DNA of 64,000 nucleotides, taken from positions 62,001-126,000 of the forward strand of contig NZ_JAKILC010000006.1 of NCBI RefSeq assembly GCF_023283845.1, in the 5' to 3' direction. The position numbers and the translations under genes were made by a program. The stretch comes from Shewanella marinintestina (GTDB lineage Bacteria; Pseudomonadota; Gammaproteobacteria; Enterobacterales; Shewanellaceae). The notes below the pieces were generated by a model. The model ran no database searches. It saw only the letters and a list, made by a program, of their open reading frames with translations, and was not told the DNA's origin. Below are positions 38,756 to 48,295 of the stretch, piece by piece (positions within the stretch are counted from its first letter, which is position 1; every line of letters begins with the position of its first letter).

Positions 38756-41179
38756 ATGTTGATTACAGGGGAAATCAGCGATTTACCGATGGAGCGACGC
38801 CAATCTATGTCCGTTAAACTACTCTATGCGCCACTCTTGCTAATGGCGAACTTGCTAATGGCAATAGTACTTGCGCCCCCATGTGATGCAGAGCAATGGA
38901 GCGATGTAAATACTCCCGTATTAACAGAAGCAAGCCAAAACATCGACGCCAAGGTGAACGCTCTTCCAGAGTTACACCTTGCCACAATTCGCAGTCAAAA
39001 TAGCGCAGCTAACCTGCTATTAAGCGTATTTAACCAACAACAAGCTCATTGCCAACTACTAAAAAACCAATTACAGAGTTATAAAGCCACTCCCAGTGCG
39101 GTTAACTGGGCTCAGGTCAATAGTACTAAGTTATCACTCGACAGTTTAAACAGAAATAAGGCTGAATTACTGCAATATGTAAGCCCGAGAATTTATGACA
39201 AATTCACAGGCTTTGGCCCTGATGGTGTTAGGCAAATCCTGCTTGAAGCTCAAAGCGCAGAGGCGGTGCTGAATTTTCAGCTCGTGTCACAATTAAAAAA
39301 CCTCACTGACTTTACAGCAGACTTAACAGTATCTCCTTTCCCTCTTTTAGTGCTCATCGTTAAGTTAATTATCATTTTTGTCATACTGAGATGGTGGCTC
39401 AATATTGGGCCTAGGCTTATCTTGGCTCAGCTAGAAAAAAATAAATCGGTACGAGTAAAAAGAGAACCACTAAGCGGTATTTTTTGGCGATACCTAAATA
39501 AAATACACAAAACGTTAGCGTGGTTTATTGCCATCTCATTGGCGATGAGTTTATTAGAAGCTTTGCCGGGATTTAACAGTGTTAGCTATTTAAAGATTAT
39601 CGTTAACTGGGCATTTTCTGCCGCCATTATTATTCGCTTACTCAGCGAATTTACCGCCCACCATAGCCACCACAATAATAAGTCTGAGATTGTTACTTTA
39701 CGTGTTGCCACCCTCAAACGCTGGGTATGGTTAATCATGGCCGCGGGGATCACCTTAAAATCCACCGCCCTCAGTGTTTATCAAGGCACTATTTACGCCT
39801 GGGTTGAAACAGTTATATTGCTACTGCTGCTCATCTTACTCATTAAGACACTCGTCGATTGGCGTAGTATTGTTTTCAAGCAATTAAGCTTAGATGATGA
39901 TCATCCGGATTACATTGCTTGGGCAATAAAAGTCCAAAACAATTGGCTATTGTCACCTGTTGCAACGCTACTGGGTATTTTCAGATTATTTTACCTGCGT
40001 GCTTTCCAAGAACTGTTTAATAACCTCTCACGCTACCAAGCCTTTAAGCATGCAATAGCCTACTTTTTCAGAGTGGAAGTGGCCAAACAAAGCTTAGCCG
40101 ATAAAGAAAACAGCAATATGGTACGTATAAAAGGTGACGATACCTTTTTATACGTACAACCTGGCCATGAAGACAGTGAGTTAATTGAAGATTACGCAAA
40201 AAACGAACTAGATGAACTGGCACAATATGTTCTTGCCCCTATCCCCGCGCTAGCATTGGTTTACAGTGAACGAGGTTTAGGCTTAACCACACTTTTCAAG
40301 CAGCTACTGCACCGGTCGAAATCAGAACACGCTATCTATGTAAATTGCCCTTACGGTGGCTATACACCGCTTATTGCTGAAATTAATGCATCGCTTGGTC
40401 TAGAAGGGGAAGCCAATGAGGCCGAACTCATCAGCCATCTGCGCCAATCAGAATATAGATACATCCTATGCATTGATAATTGTCAGCGCCTAGTGAGTCC
40501 GAAAGTGAACGGGCTCACCGACTTAATGAAGCTCAGTAAATTATTACGGCGCGGTAGAAACCAACATGGCGCCGTTATCGGCATGGAGCAATCAGCATGG
40601 CGCTTTATTGATCGCGCCCGTGGAGAGCGTTTGTTATTCGACAAAGTCATTGCTATGCCGCGCTGGAACGAAAAGCAAATAGCCGCCTTACTGTGTAGCA
40701 GAATAGATACCGAAGGAGAATATGCCTTGAGTTTTGCCGGATTAAAACTGCCTCGGCAATGGGATGAGCAAGATCTCAGTGAACTGCAACGAGCAGAGCA
40801 AGGATTTTACCGTATTCTATGGGACTACTCTGACGGCAATCCTACCGTTGCACTGCGATTTTTTAGAATGTCGCTACATAAAGATAAAACTAACGGTAAC
40901 GTGTTTGTAAGGATCTTTAGTGCCCCTGATGCCAAAGAATTAGAAACCATGCCTAAACCTATGTTGGCTGTCCTGCGTGCGATTGTGCAGCTGGAGGTAG
41001 CCTCAGCTGAAGAGCTATCTGACTGCACCCAGTTAGGCTTTTCTGAAGTGCTTAATACCCTGCGTTATTTTCAAAATCGCGGTTTTGTTGAGCTCGTTGA
41101 TGATAAAGCCCGCATATCCGCCCATTGGTTTAGATATATAACTAACACGCTCCATAATCAGCACTTATTGGTGAAATAG
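38756..41179 (+). CDS. Membrane protein with AAA-like ATPase domain (degenerate Walker A), paired with MscS channel
   Basis: 807 residues in the longest frame; starts at 38789 or 38807 are also possible and would begin with a normal signal peptide (ending near PPCDA). A ~150-residue helical periplasmic region is followed by membrane helices near residues 195-215, 253-272, 283-300, 322-340 and 350-365. The cytoplasmic half resembles an AAA/STAND-type ATPase: a P-loop-like SERGLGLTTLF near 504-514 with leucine (TTA) where the catalytic lysine should be, Walker B RYILCIDN near 568-575, and GNPTVALRFF as a sensor-2-like motif. A winged-helix-like tail ends near 795. The stop codon abuts the MscS start. 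I do not recognise a characterised homologue. Confidence 0.7.
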   Translation: MLITGEISDLPMERRQSMSVKLLYAPLLLMANLLMAIVLAPPCDAEQWSDVNTPVLTEASQNIDAKVNALPELHLATIRSQNSAANLLLSVFNQQQAHCQLLKNQLQSYKATPSAVNWAQVNSTKLSLDSLNRNKAELLQYVSPRIYDKFTGFGPDGVRQILLEAQSAEAVLNFQLVSQLKNLTDFTADLTVSPFPLLVLIVKLIIIFVILRWWLNIGPRLILAQLEKNKSVRVKREPLSGIFWRYLNKIHKTLAWFIAISLAMSLLEALPGFNSVSYLKIIVNWAFSAAIIIRLLSEFTAHHSHHNNKSEIVTLRVATLKRWVWLIMAAGITLKSTALSVYQGTIYAWVETVILLLLLILLIKTLVDWRSIVFKQLSLDDDHPDYIAWAIKVQNNWLLSPVATLLGIFRLFYLRAFQELFNNLSRYQAFKHAIAYFFRVEVAKQSLADKENSNMVRIKGDDTFLYVQPGHEDSELIEDYAKNELDELAQYVLAPIPALALVYSERGLGLTTLFKQLLHRSKSEHAIYVNCPYGGYTPLIAEINASLGLEGEANEAELISHLRQSEYRYILCIDNCQRLVSPKVNGLTDLMKLSKLLRRGRNQHGAVIGMEQSAWRFIDRARGERLLFDKVIAMPRWNEKQIAALLCSRIDTEGEYALSFAGLKLPRQWDEQDLSELQRAEQGFYRILWDYSDGNPTVALRFFRMSLHKDKTNGNVFVRIFSAPDAKELETMPKPMLAVLRAIVQLEVASAEELSDCTQLGFSEVLNTLRYFQNRGFVELVDDKARISAHWFRYITNTLHNQHLLVK

Positions 41180-42082
41180 ATGAAGATAAACCACCTCTTT
41201 AGGTTATTCGTCAGCGGCGCTTTATTATGTGCAGCCCTGCCAGCCTACGCCGAATCAAGCCCTGCGAACCTAGATAGCCTGACTGAAATCGCCAGCTTGA
41301 TCCGCTGGAGCGGCGTATTCATGTCGCTTATCGTGGTGTTTATTGCCTGGCTAATGCTTAAGTTTACCCAGAACTTGGTAGATTCAATCGGTAATCAATT
41401 TGCACAACGGCGTATGCTAGCGCAAAAGCTGCAATCCTTCTTTCAGTTCTTTGTTTATATGACCGCAGGGATCTCGGTCTTCATGCTCAGTTTTCGAGTC
41501 GATGATAGAGTACTCACTCTTATTGGTGGCACCTTGGCGGTATCAATTGGTTTTGCGATGAAAGATCTCGCCGCCTCGTTTATTGCAGGCTTAACGGTAA
41601 TGATAGACAGGCCGTTTCAAGTCGGTGATAGAGTGACATTTGAAGGCCACTATGGCGACATCGTCACTATCGGCTTACGTTCAGTACGTATGCAGACTCT
41701 AACCGATGACATTATCACGATCCCCAATAGCAAGTTCTTAAGTGACGTGGTGATTAGCGGTAATTACGGTGCTTTAGATATGCAGGTGGTGATCCCGTTT
41801 TATGTCGCCCTTGACCAAGATCTTACCTTAGCCAGTGATATCATTCGTGAAGCGGCTGCATCAAGCCGCTATATCCACCTACCTAAGCCAATAGTTGTCT
41901 TAGTTAAACAAGATATTAGCGACAGCTATTTTGCCATCAAACTAACGCTGAAAGCCTATGTGCTAGATATAAAATATGAAAAGCTATTTGAGACTGATAT
42001 AACCCTTAGAGTAATGCAAGAATTTAAAAAACAAAGTATCTGCCCGCCAACAATCATACAAAGCACTAAAATTTCTCGCTAA
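41180..42082 (+). CDS. Small-conductance mechanosensitive channel, MscS family
   Basis: 300 residues. A signal peptide (ALLCAALPAYA) is followed by membrane helices near residues 43-62 and 88-110, then the pore helix TM3 (LIGGTLAVSIGFAMKDLAASFIAG). The MscS beta domain (RPFQVGDRVTFEGHYGDIV and IPNSKFLSDVVISG) follows. It opens under membrane tension or as a gated ion channel. The ATG begins at the base after the TAG of the preceding gene, so translation is coupled to the AAA-like protein, and they probably form one complex. Confidence 0.9.
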   Translation: MKINHLFRLFVSGALLCAALPAYAESSPANLDSLTEIASLIRWSGVFMSLIVVFIAWLMLKFTQNLVDSIGNQFAQRRMLAQKLQSFFQFFVYMTAGISVFMLSFRVDDRVLTLIGGTLAVSIGFAMKDLAASFIAGLTVMIDRPFQVGDRVTFEGHYGDIVTIGLRSVRMQTLTDDIITIPNSKFLSDVVISGNYGALDMQVVIPFYVALDQDLTLASDIIREAAASSRYIHLPKPIVVLVKQDISDSYFAIKLTLKAYVLDIKYEKLFETDITLRVMQEFKKQSICPPTIIQSTKISR

Positions 42083-42216
42083 TGATGTGCAAAGAAACTG
42101 TTGTTATTAACCTAATGAAAAACAGCGTAACGTCAAAAGCGCAAATAAATTGCAGCCATTATCGCTTATCAGCCTTTGCAATAACGGCTTAAACCACAAC
42201 CTTGCTTTAGCGGATC

Positions 42217-42567
42217 TCAGTTGATGTAATGACGATTAATATAATCACACCAAAGGTCAGAATCTTTAGAAGGGAGATTAGCTTTCCCTCTTATGCCAAG
42301 TTTAAATTCAATCACTGAGCGCCATTCAAGCGAGCCAAGATCGGGACCATGTCCTTGACCATCGCCAGAGGTTAACTGCTGCTCAACTTTTGCAAACCAA
42401 GCTTGATTACAGCTATTGTTAGGCCCTTCATCAGCGCCGTTTGGCGAAGTTTTACTCTGTTGCAAAACGGCGTTGTTATTCTCTGGCGCAGGTACTGACT
42501 TTTCGCCGCAGCCTGTCAGTAAACCAATTAAAACCGTCAGCACACAGATCTTTAGTAACTTGCTCAA
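42217..42567 (-). CDS. Small lipoprotein of unknown function
   Basis: 116 residues from a TTG at 42567, with AGGAGT six bases upstream. This gives a textbook lipoprotein signal (LLKICVLTVLIGLLTGC, lipobox LLTGC). The longer ATG at 42630 would start inside the rhlE terminator and is rejected. The mature part has a linker rich in Asn, Ser and Pro, then a ~70-residue domain (CNQAWFAKVEQQL to LWCDYINRHYIN) with two Cys. I do not recognise it. It may be co-transcribed by read-through from the helicase gene, or have its own promoter. Confidence 0.7.
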   Translation of the reverse strand: MSKLLKICVLTVLIGLLTGCGEKSVPAPENNNAVLQQSKTSPNGADEGPNNSCNQAWFAKVEQQLTSGDGQGHGPDLGSLEWRSVIEFKLGIRGKANLPSKDSDLWCDYINRHYIN

Positions 42568-42599
42568 CTCTGACTCCTGTTGTTGATTTATCACCCATA

Positions 42600-42632
42600 A
42601 AAAAAGTGAACATACCTTAGGTATATTCACTT
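42600..42632 (-). terminator. Terminator of the helicase gene
   Basis: AAGTGAA-ATACC type stem with one mismatch (42604-42616 with 42620-42632), followed on the minus strand by seven Ts. It lies 33 bases past the helicase stop. Confidence 0.8.
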
Positions 42633-42664
42633 CTTTAGCATACTGAAGAAAGCTTTATTCAAGC

Positions 42665-44002
42665 TTATTTTTTGGCTTTATCTTTTGAGCGACCGTAGCT
42701 ACTTTTACCCGATGCTGCGCTACGGAAATTACTTTTTCCTACAGCATTTTTAGCGGGACGATTTTTGTCTTCGTACTTACGCTTATTATGACCTTTCTCT
42801 TTTACAGGTTTGGTCACTACGTCACGGTAGCGCGCAGGTAGTGGTGCGCCCTCTTCATAACCAGGCATAGTCAATCTTGGCAGTGTTTGCTCAATTAGCA
42901 GCTCAATCTCTTGCATCATGTCGCGATCTTGTGGTGACACAAATGAAATAGCACGACCCGCTAGACCTGCTCGACCTGTACGGCCAACACGATGAACGTA
43001 ATCTTCTGCGGCAAACGGCAATTCAAGGTTTATCACTAAAGGCAGCGCTTCAATATCAAGACCACGAGCCGCAACGTCCGTTGCAACCATCACACGTAAC
43101 TTGCCAGATTTAAATTCTTCTAATGCACGGTTTCGCGCACCTTGAGTTTTCTCACCATGGAAAACCGCATTTTTAACCCCATCAAGTTTAAGCTCGGCAT
43201 GCAAATGTTCAGCACTTTCTCGGGTACTCACAAACACCAATACTTGCTGCCAGTTATTACGACCAATAAGCTCTGACAAGAGCTCGGCTTTACGGCGAGT
43301 ATCAACTAAGTAAACTTCTTGGGTAATAAGGCTTGCTGTGGCTGAGGTCGCAACATTAATCCACTCTGGCGCAATTAACATTTTTTCCGCTAGCGTTTTA
43401 ACTGCGTCGCTATAAGTTGCCGAGAAAAATAGCGTTTGGTGAGTCGCAGCCACCAGCTTTTTCACTTTTTCAATATCGCGCACAAAACCTAAGTCCAGCA
43501 TGCGATCCGCCTCATCAACCACTAAGTGAGTCACATTTGATAAGTCCAAGCCAAATTGACCAATGTGATCGAACAGACGACCTGGTGTAGCAACCAAAAT
43601 ATCAACGCCAGCCTGGAGTGCTTTACGCTGCGGATTCATGTTCGAACCACCATATACGGCAACGGTTTTAAATGGCAAATACTGTGCATAAGCAGTGATA
43701 TTATCGGCAACTTGAATTGCCAGTTCGCGAGTCGGCGTTAATACTAAAACCTTAACCTTCGACTCATGAGTCAATTCGGTTTCAGCTTCTATAAATAAGT
43801 TATATTCCTTAATTAAGCGATTCAATAACGGCAGTGCAAACGCGGCAGTTTTACCTGTACCTGTTTGGGCACAAGCCATAATATCTTTACCTTCCATGGC
43901 AACGGGTAGCACCTGCGACTGAACTTGCGTCAATTGCTGGTAACCCCGCGCAGAAACTGCATCTAAAATTTTGGAATGTAAATCGAATGCATCAAAGTTC
44001 AT
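42665..44002 (-). CDS. DEAD-box RNA helicase, RhlE-like
   Basis: 445 residues from the ATG at 44002, where FDAFDLHSKILDAV matches the E. coli RhlE start; a longer frame to 44074 adds 24 unsupported residues. Helicase motifs in order: Q motif, AQTGTGKT, DEAD in VVDEADRML, SAT, and HRVGRTGR. The C-terminal ~70 residues are basic and low complexity (RNA-binding tail). Expected to unwind or remodel RNA in ribosome assembly or mRNA decay. It is upstream of the lipoprotein gene and downstream of the c-di-GMP gene, all on the minus strand. Confidence 0.9.
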   Translation of the reverse strand: MNFDAFDLHSKILDAVSARGYQQLTQVQSQVLPVAMEGKDIMACAQTGTGKTAAFALPLLNRLIKEYNLFIEAETELTHESKVKVLVLTPTRELAIQVADNITAYAQYLPFKTVAVYGGSNMNPQRKALQAGVDILVATPGRLFDHIGQFGLDLSNVTHLVVDEADRMLDLGFVRDIEKVKKLVAATHQTLFFSATYSDAVKTLAEKMLIAPEWINVATSATASLITQEVYLVDTRRKAELLSELIGRNNWQQVLVFVSTRESAEHLHAELKLDGVKNAVFHGEKTQGARNRALEEFKSGKLRVMVATDVAARGLDIEALPLVINLELPFAAEDYVHRVGRTGRAGLAGRAISFVSPQDRDMMQEIELLIEQTLPRLTMPGYEEGAPLPARYRDVVTKPVKEKGHNKRKYEDKNRPAKNAVGKSNFRSAASGKSSYGRSKDKAKK

Positions 44003-44100
44003 GGTCGGCTCAATATGAGTTAAGTACTCGCTAGCTGGAGTAGAAGCAATAAAAGTGAGCGCGGAGTCTAGCAAAATACCGCGTCAGATAATAGACAAGA

Positions 44101-47100
44101 TCAAACCTCACTGTTTTCTTTTGCCTTAGTAATAAAAACCTGCTCAAACTCTTCAACGGGGACAGGCTTAGAAAACAGGTAACCTTGTCCATAATCGCAA
44201 CCCGCGTCAGCAAGCACTTGGCGTTGGTAATCCGTTTCAACTCCCTCTGCTATCACCTTCATCCCGAGTTTATGAGCCATCACAATGATAGCCTCACACA
44301 GCGTAAAATCATTACCATTGCTATCGAGATTTCGGGTAAACGATTGATCTATTTTTAAGTAATCAATTTCAAATTTCTTTAGATAAGCAAGTGATGAATA
44401 GCCCGTACCAAAATCGTCAAGAGACACCTGAATACCTGATTTGCGATACATGGCTAAGGTAGACGATATTGTATGACTGTTATCGAGTAATAAGCCTTCT
44501 GTTATTTCGACACAAATATTGTTATTGGTTAACTTTAAGGCCTTGAGCAACGCCGCCCACGATTCAAAACTATCGCCTTCATCTCTAAATTGAACGGGCG
44601 ATTTATTGATGCTGATCTGAACTTCTACTCCAAAACGATCACGCCATAATGCGCTTTGCTTCGCAGCTTGCTGAAATACCCAATTCCCAATTTCAATGAT
44701 CAATCCAGTTTCTTCTGCGACAGCAATAAACTCTATTGGGGAGACTAGGCCCCGTTTCGGGTGGCGCCAACGGATCAAAGCCTCAGCCTTAAGACATTTT
44801 TCACTCTGCAAACAAACTATAGGTTGATAAAATAGCTCAAACTCTTGATTAACTATCGCCTGCCGTAAATCTTGAATAAGGCGCATTCTATGTTTAGCAT
44901 AGCGCTGCATTGATGGCGTAAAGTAATGGAAGCGGTTTCGCCCCTCTCCTTTAGCTGCATACATAGCTTGGTCCGCATGCTTAAGTAACCCTTCAATCGT
45001 TAAGGCATCGTCTGGGTATAAGGTAATGCCGATACTGGCACTAATATAAGCTGTCTCGTCCCCTAGTTTATAGGGCTCTGCAATGCGTGATAAAATATGC
45101 TTTGCGACTTTATCGACCCCTTTTGTATCGGTTATTCCTGATAAAACAACGGTAAATTCGTCTCCACCTAGCCTAGCGACAACGTCAGTTTCGCGAATGC
45201 AGGCCTTCAAACGCTTAGCTGCTTCAAGCAATAGCCTGTCACCCATATCGTGGCCTAAAGTATCGTTTACCTCTTTAAAGTAATCGAGATCTAGAAACAT
45301 CAGCGCAAAACGATGCTCACCATTATCTAGCCTTAGCATTTCAGTACTTAAATAATCTAACAACATACGCCTGTTCGGTAAGCCTGTTAACGGATCATAA
45401 TTGGCCTGCTTCCAAATAATTTTTTCCGCTTGTTTTTTATCTGTAATATCTGAAAACAACGCCACTCGGCGCTGGGTTCCCGCGCGCTCGTCAACCAATG
45501 CGTTAAGCGTCAACCAAACCACAAACTCCTCGCCGTTTTTGCGTTTAAGCCAAATCTCACCTTGCCAACGACCTTCTTCTTCAACCGCTTGGTTCATCTG
45601 CTTGTAAGCATTACGATTGGTTTGGTTGCATTGCAATACCTTGATATTTTTTAGCTTGATTTCATCTTTGCTATAGCCCGTTATTTTAGAAAATGCGGCA
45701 TTGGTATTAATAATATAACCCTGTTCATCTTGAACGCTCATCGCCTCACTGCTGTTGTTATACACAGAAGCCGCTAGCCGTAAAGATTCTTCAACCCGCT
45801 TTCTATCGGTAATATCGGTATAGATGCCACACATCCGTAGCGGTTTACCTTTTTCATCTCGGCTCATTACTTTACCGGTATCTAATAGCCATAAGGTTTC
45901 TTCTGCTTGATTGCGAATACGATATTCCACTTTATACTGCTCTGTTTCGCCATTGAGATGTGCATCAATCGATTTAAGAACTGCAACTCTGTCGTCAGAA
46001 TGAATTGCGTTAATCCATAGTTTTGGCGCTTGATTTAAAACATCAATATCACAACCTAAAATAGCGGCGCTATGCTCATTTCGCTCCATAACGTCATTGG
46101 CTAAATCCCAATCCCAAAAACCAAGCTCGCAACTACCTAACACTAAACCTAGCTGCTCCTGACTCGCTAACTCTGCAATTTCAGCCTCTTTTTGAGAGGT
46201 GCGATTCAGTACACCTGTAATCACCAAGTCGACTTTAGATTGCTCTCGCTGACATGCGACTGTCATATGGGTATAAACAATGCTTTCATCTTTTGCTACA
46301 AGACGAACTTCTAGCTCAAACTCATTGATTTCTCCTTCAATCAGTTGGTTAAAATAATGCTTATAAATAAAATAGTCTTGAGCCTGCATTAACTCTGGCC
46401 AAGATAAGTGCATTAACTCTTTTTCTGAGTACAACAGCATTTCACATAGATTTGGATTAACCTTTAACCACAAATGTTCTTTATCAGTGATAGCAATCCC
46501 CATGCTGCCCGCTTGAAAATGAGACTTGAACAACAAGTGGTCTTGTAATTGAATTTTTTGATCTCGGGTGATTTCAATACGTCGAGATAGTAAGGTCCCT
46601 AACAATGCAGTAGTGACAGGAAAAATAATAAGAAAAGGGAAGATGATCAGAGGAAATAGGTTAAGTGCGAGTTGTGCTGGTACGGTAAAACCCCAGAGTA
46701 AAATAATACTATTGGTGACGACACCAAATGCAAACAATTCACTAAAGCGAATATCGCCAACTTCTCCCTTGCGAAACCTGCGCCACAAATAACCTAAAAG
46801 ACCTGAAGTAAAAATGGCACCAATACCTGATATGACCGTAGGTCCACCTTCACTTAAACGATAAAGGCTGCTCAGTAGTACAGCCACTAAAGTTGGCACA
46901 CCACCAAAAAACAAGCCACTAATACTTAATATAACCGTACGAGAATCAAAGAAAACCCCTTGGCTATGCTGCCAGGGCATTAGCATCAATCCTACTGTAA
47001 TGCCACCAACCAATAGGCCAACACCAAGTTTGGGGAGCAGTTGCAACTCACGTTTATGGCTACGAGGGAAGGCGTCATATACCAACACTATTGCCAATAA

Positions 47101-47145
47101 TAGTGCGGCATTTTGAATAAAATTAAGTATTAAGCTTTGATCCAT
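44101..47145 (-). CDS. 5TMR-LYT/PAS/GGDEF/EAL c-di-GMP protein
   Basis: 1014 residues. The N-terminus is a 5TMR-LYT-type membrane domain (residues ~5-195: VLSISGLFFGGVPTLVAVLLSSLYRLSEGG), followed by three PAS/PAC modules (about 210-320, 330-445, 455-570). The GGDEF domain has active-site GGDEF at 660-664 and an intact RETD I-site. The EAL domain begins at 788 (EALIRWRHP) with DDFGTGYSS and other catalytic acids. Both enzyme sites look complete, so it could make or destroy c-di-GMP according to its sensory state. No flanking partner suggests its signal. Confidence 0.9.
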   Translation of the reverse strand: MDQSLILNFIQNAALLLAIVLVYDAFPRSHKRELQLLPKLGVGLLVGGITVGLMLMPWQHSQGVFFDSRTVILSISGLFFGGVPTLVAVLLSSLYRLSEGGPTVISGIGAIFTSGLLGYLWRRFRKGEVGDIRFSELFAFGVVTNSIILLWGFTVPAQLALNLFPLIIFPFLIIFPVTTALLGTLLSRRIEITRDQKIQLQDHLLFKSHFQAGSMGIAITDKEHLWLKVNPNLCEMLLYSEKELMHLSWPELMQAQDYFIYKHYFNQLIEGEINEFELEVRLVAKDESIVYTHMTVACQREQSKVDLVITGVLNRTSQKEAEIAELASQEQLGLVLGSCELGFWDWDLANDVMERNEHSAAILGCDIDVLNQAPKLWINAIHSDDRVAVLKSIDAHLNGETEQYKVEYRIRNQAEETLWLLDTGKVMSRDEKGKPLRMCGIYTDITDRKRVEESLRLAASVYNNSSEAMSVQDEQGYIINTNAAFSKITGYSKDEIKLKNIKVLQCNQTNRNAYKQMNQAVEEEGRWQGEIWLKRKNGEEFVVWLTLNALVDERAGTQRRVALFSDITDKKQAEKIIWKQANYDPLTGLPNRRMLLDYLSTEMLRLDNGEHRFALMFLDLDYFKEVNDTLGHDMGDRLLLEAAKRLKACIRETDVVARLGGDEFTVVLSGITDTKGVDKVAKHILSRIAEPYKLGDETAYISASIGITLYPDDALTIEGLLKHADQAMYAAKGEGRNRFHYFTPSMQRYAKHRMRLIQDLRQAIVNQEFELFYQPIVCLQSEKCLKAEALIRWRHPKRGLVSPIEFIAVAEETGLIIEIGNWVFQQAAKQSALWRDRFGVEVQISINKSPVQFRDEGDSFESWAALLKALKLTNNNICVEITEGLLLDNSHTISSTLAMYRKSGIQVSLDDFGTGYSSLAYLKKFEIDYLKIDQSFTRNLDSNGNDFTLCEAIIVMAHKLGMKVIAEGVETDYQRQVLADAGCDYGQGYLFSKPVPVEEFEQVFITKAKENSEV

Positions 47146-47845
47146 AAAAACGCTTCGTCCTTGAAAACAAGTGCAAAAAAATTACAACTTAATCAATCTA
47201 TTCAACATGGTGGAAGCTCGGTGTCACACCGATAAAGCACTGTCGTTTAAACCGCGATTTGTGACCGACTGTTTGTGCCGAAAAAACCAAATAAACGAAA
47301 TAAACGAAGAAACCCCTAAGATGGTTAACCGACTGTTCAACCTTAAAAATAGAATCTAAATGACTAAAATTCAAAGTTAAACATATGAACATTAGCACTC
47401 ACTAAGTTTGATTCTACTTTGAATAACGAAATAATCAGGTAGTACCAGATAAAATTAACTGAAATAGCAAATTATTATCTTAATAACACCGGATTTTTAA
47501 CCAGGAGAAAAGTGCAAACTAAAAGGCAAGAAACTCAAGAAAAGCTGACAACTAAAAGTACAACGTTAAACCAAGTGCAGCTATAAGCTTGATGGCGCAG
47601 TCAATATTAACGATGAAGTACAAGTACACATAGAGCAGTAATAGTAGCGAGTAAAACAATCGGCAATGAACAGCAAGGCAATAAAAATCCAATGGCTAAG
47701 CCCATAATTAATGAAACCTCTGACATCACTTGATAAAAAGCACTCTTAGTAAGCACTTAATTTATCAGTACCACTTGCAGTTTAGAGTCTTGCTTATTGG
47801 TAAACATCAAGTAATTAGGTCAAGCCTAATATTAAAACTTAACCA
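47146..47845. other. 700-base gene-poor region
   Basis: Between the GGDEF/EAL gene start and the OsmC-like gene end, nothing here encodes a recognisable full protein. An AT-rich 62-codon plus-strand frame at 47171-47359 has no family features. A short hydrophobic minus-strand frame (47607-47726) overlaps a second hydrophobic frame and looks like a decayed membrane-protein gene; listed separately. Confidence 0.5.
47607..47726 (-). pseudogene. Short hydrophobic frame, possible small membrane protein or remnant
   Basis: 39 codons from ATG at 47726 (49 from a GTG at 47756) with a long hydrophobic run (MGLAIGFLLPCCSLPIVLLA, then TITALCVLVL). The next frame over is also hydrophobic and carries on to about 47549 (ending KLIAALGLTLYF), as if one membrane-protein gene had been split by a frameshift. 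No good ribosome site is visible. It lies ~90 bases after the OsmC-like gene on the same strand. Confidence 0.25.
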
Positions 47846-47860
47846 TTAACCATTAACCAT
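47841..47860. repeat. 7-base tandem repeat at the OsmC-like stop codon
   Basis: AACCATT in almost three tandem copies spans the last codons and stop of the OsmC-like gene (minus strand reads MVNG-stop). Length change here would alter only the extreme C-terminus. Confidence 0.6.
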
Positions 47861-48295
47861 CGTTTCATGGGTGACTAAACTAGGTTTAAGTAGATTATCG
47901 TGAATAGGACAGCGATGACAAACCACATCTAAAAAAACGCTCTTTTGCTGGTCAGTTAACTGTGTTCCGCCATTCGTTGCATCAATATCAACGAGCATAT
48001 CAATACGTTTAAAACCAACAGGATCATCTGTCTCTAAGCCTTGCAATCCAGCCGTATTAATATCTGCTTTAATCGATACATCAATAGTATTGAGTCTGAT
48101 TTTTTGCTCTCTAGCAACCATCTTAGCAATAGTCGAAATACAACCCGCCAATGAAAACACAAATGTCTCTAATGGATTCGCTCCCGTATTGCTAGCCGAT
48201 GGCTGATCAATCACTAATTGATGCTCTCTAACCTGCGCGGTTACACGCCAGTCATTACCCATATGGGTATTCACTTCAACAATCTTGTTCGCCAT
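47846..48295 (-). CDS. OsmC-like peroxiredoxin family protein
   Basis: 149 residues from the ATG at 48295, preceded by GGAG with 7-base spacing. The longer frame to 48346 is rejected. The two conserved cysteines of the OsmC/Ohr family are present, in SLAGCISTIAK and VVCHRCPIHDNLL. Related proteins reduce hydroperoxides, but this general OsmC subgroup is less well defined than Ohr. The gene is alone on the minus strand. Confidence 0.85.
   Translation of the reverse strand: MANKIVEVNTHMGNDWRVTAQVREHQLVIDQPSASNTGANPLETFVFSLAGCISTIAKMVAREQKIRLNTIDVSIKADINTAGLQGLETDDPVGFKRIDMLVDIDATNGGTQLTDQQKSVFLDVVCHRCPIHDNLLKPSLVTHETMVNG

Noticed and set aside
44031..44240. Short minus-strand frame spanning the helicase/GGDEF-EAL gene junction
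   Set aside because: Overlaps the end of the GGDEF/EAL gene in another frame and has no family features.
47171..47359. 62-residue plus-strand frame in the gene-poor region
   Set aside because: No ribosome site and no recognisable sequence features; likely chance.
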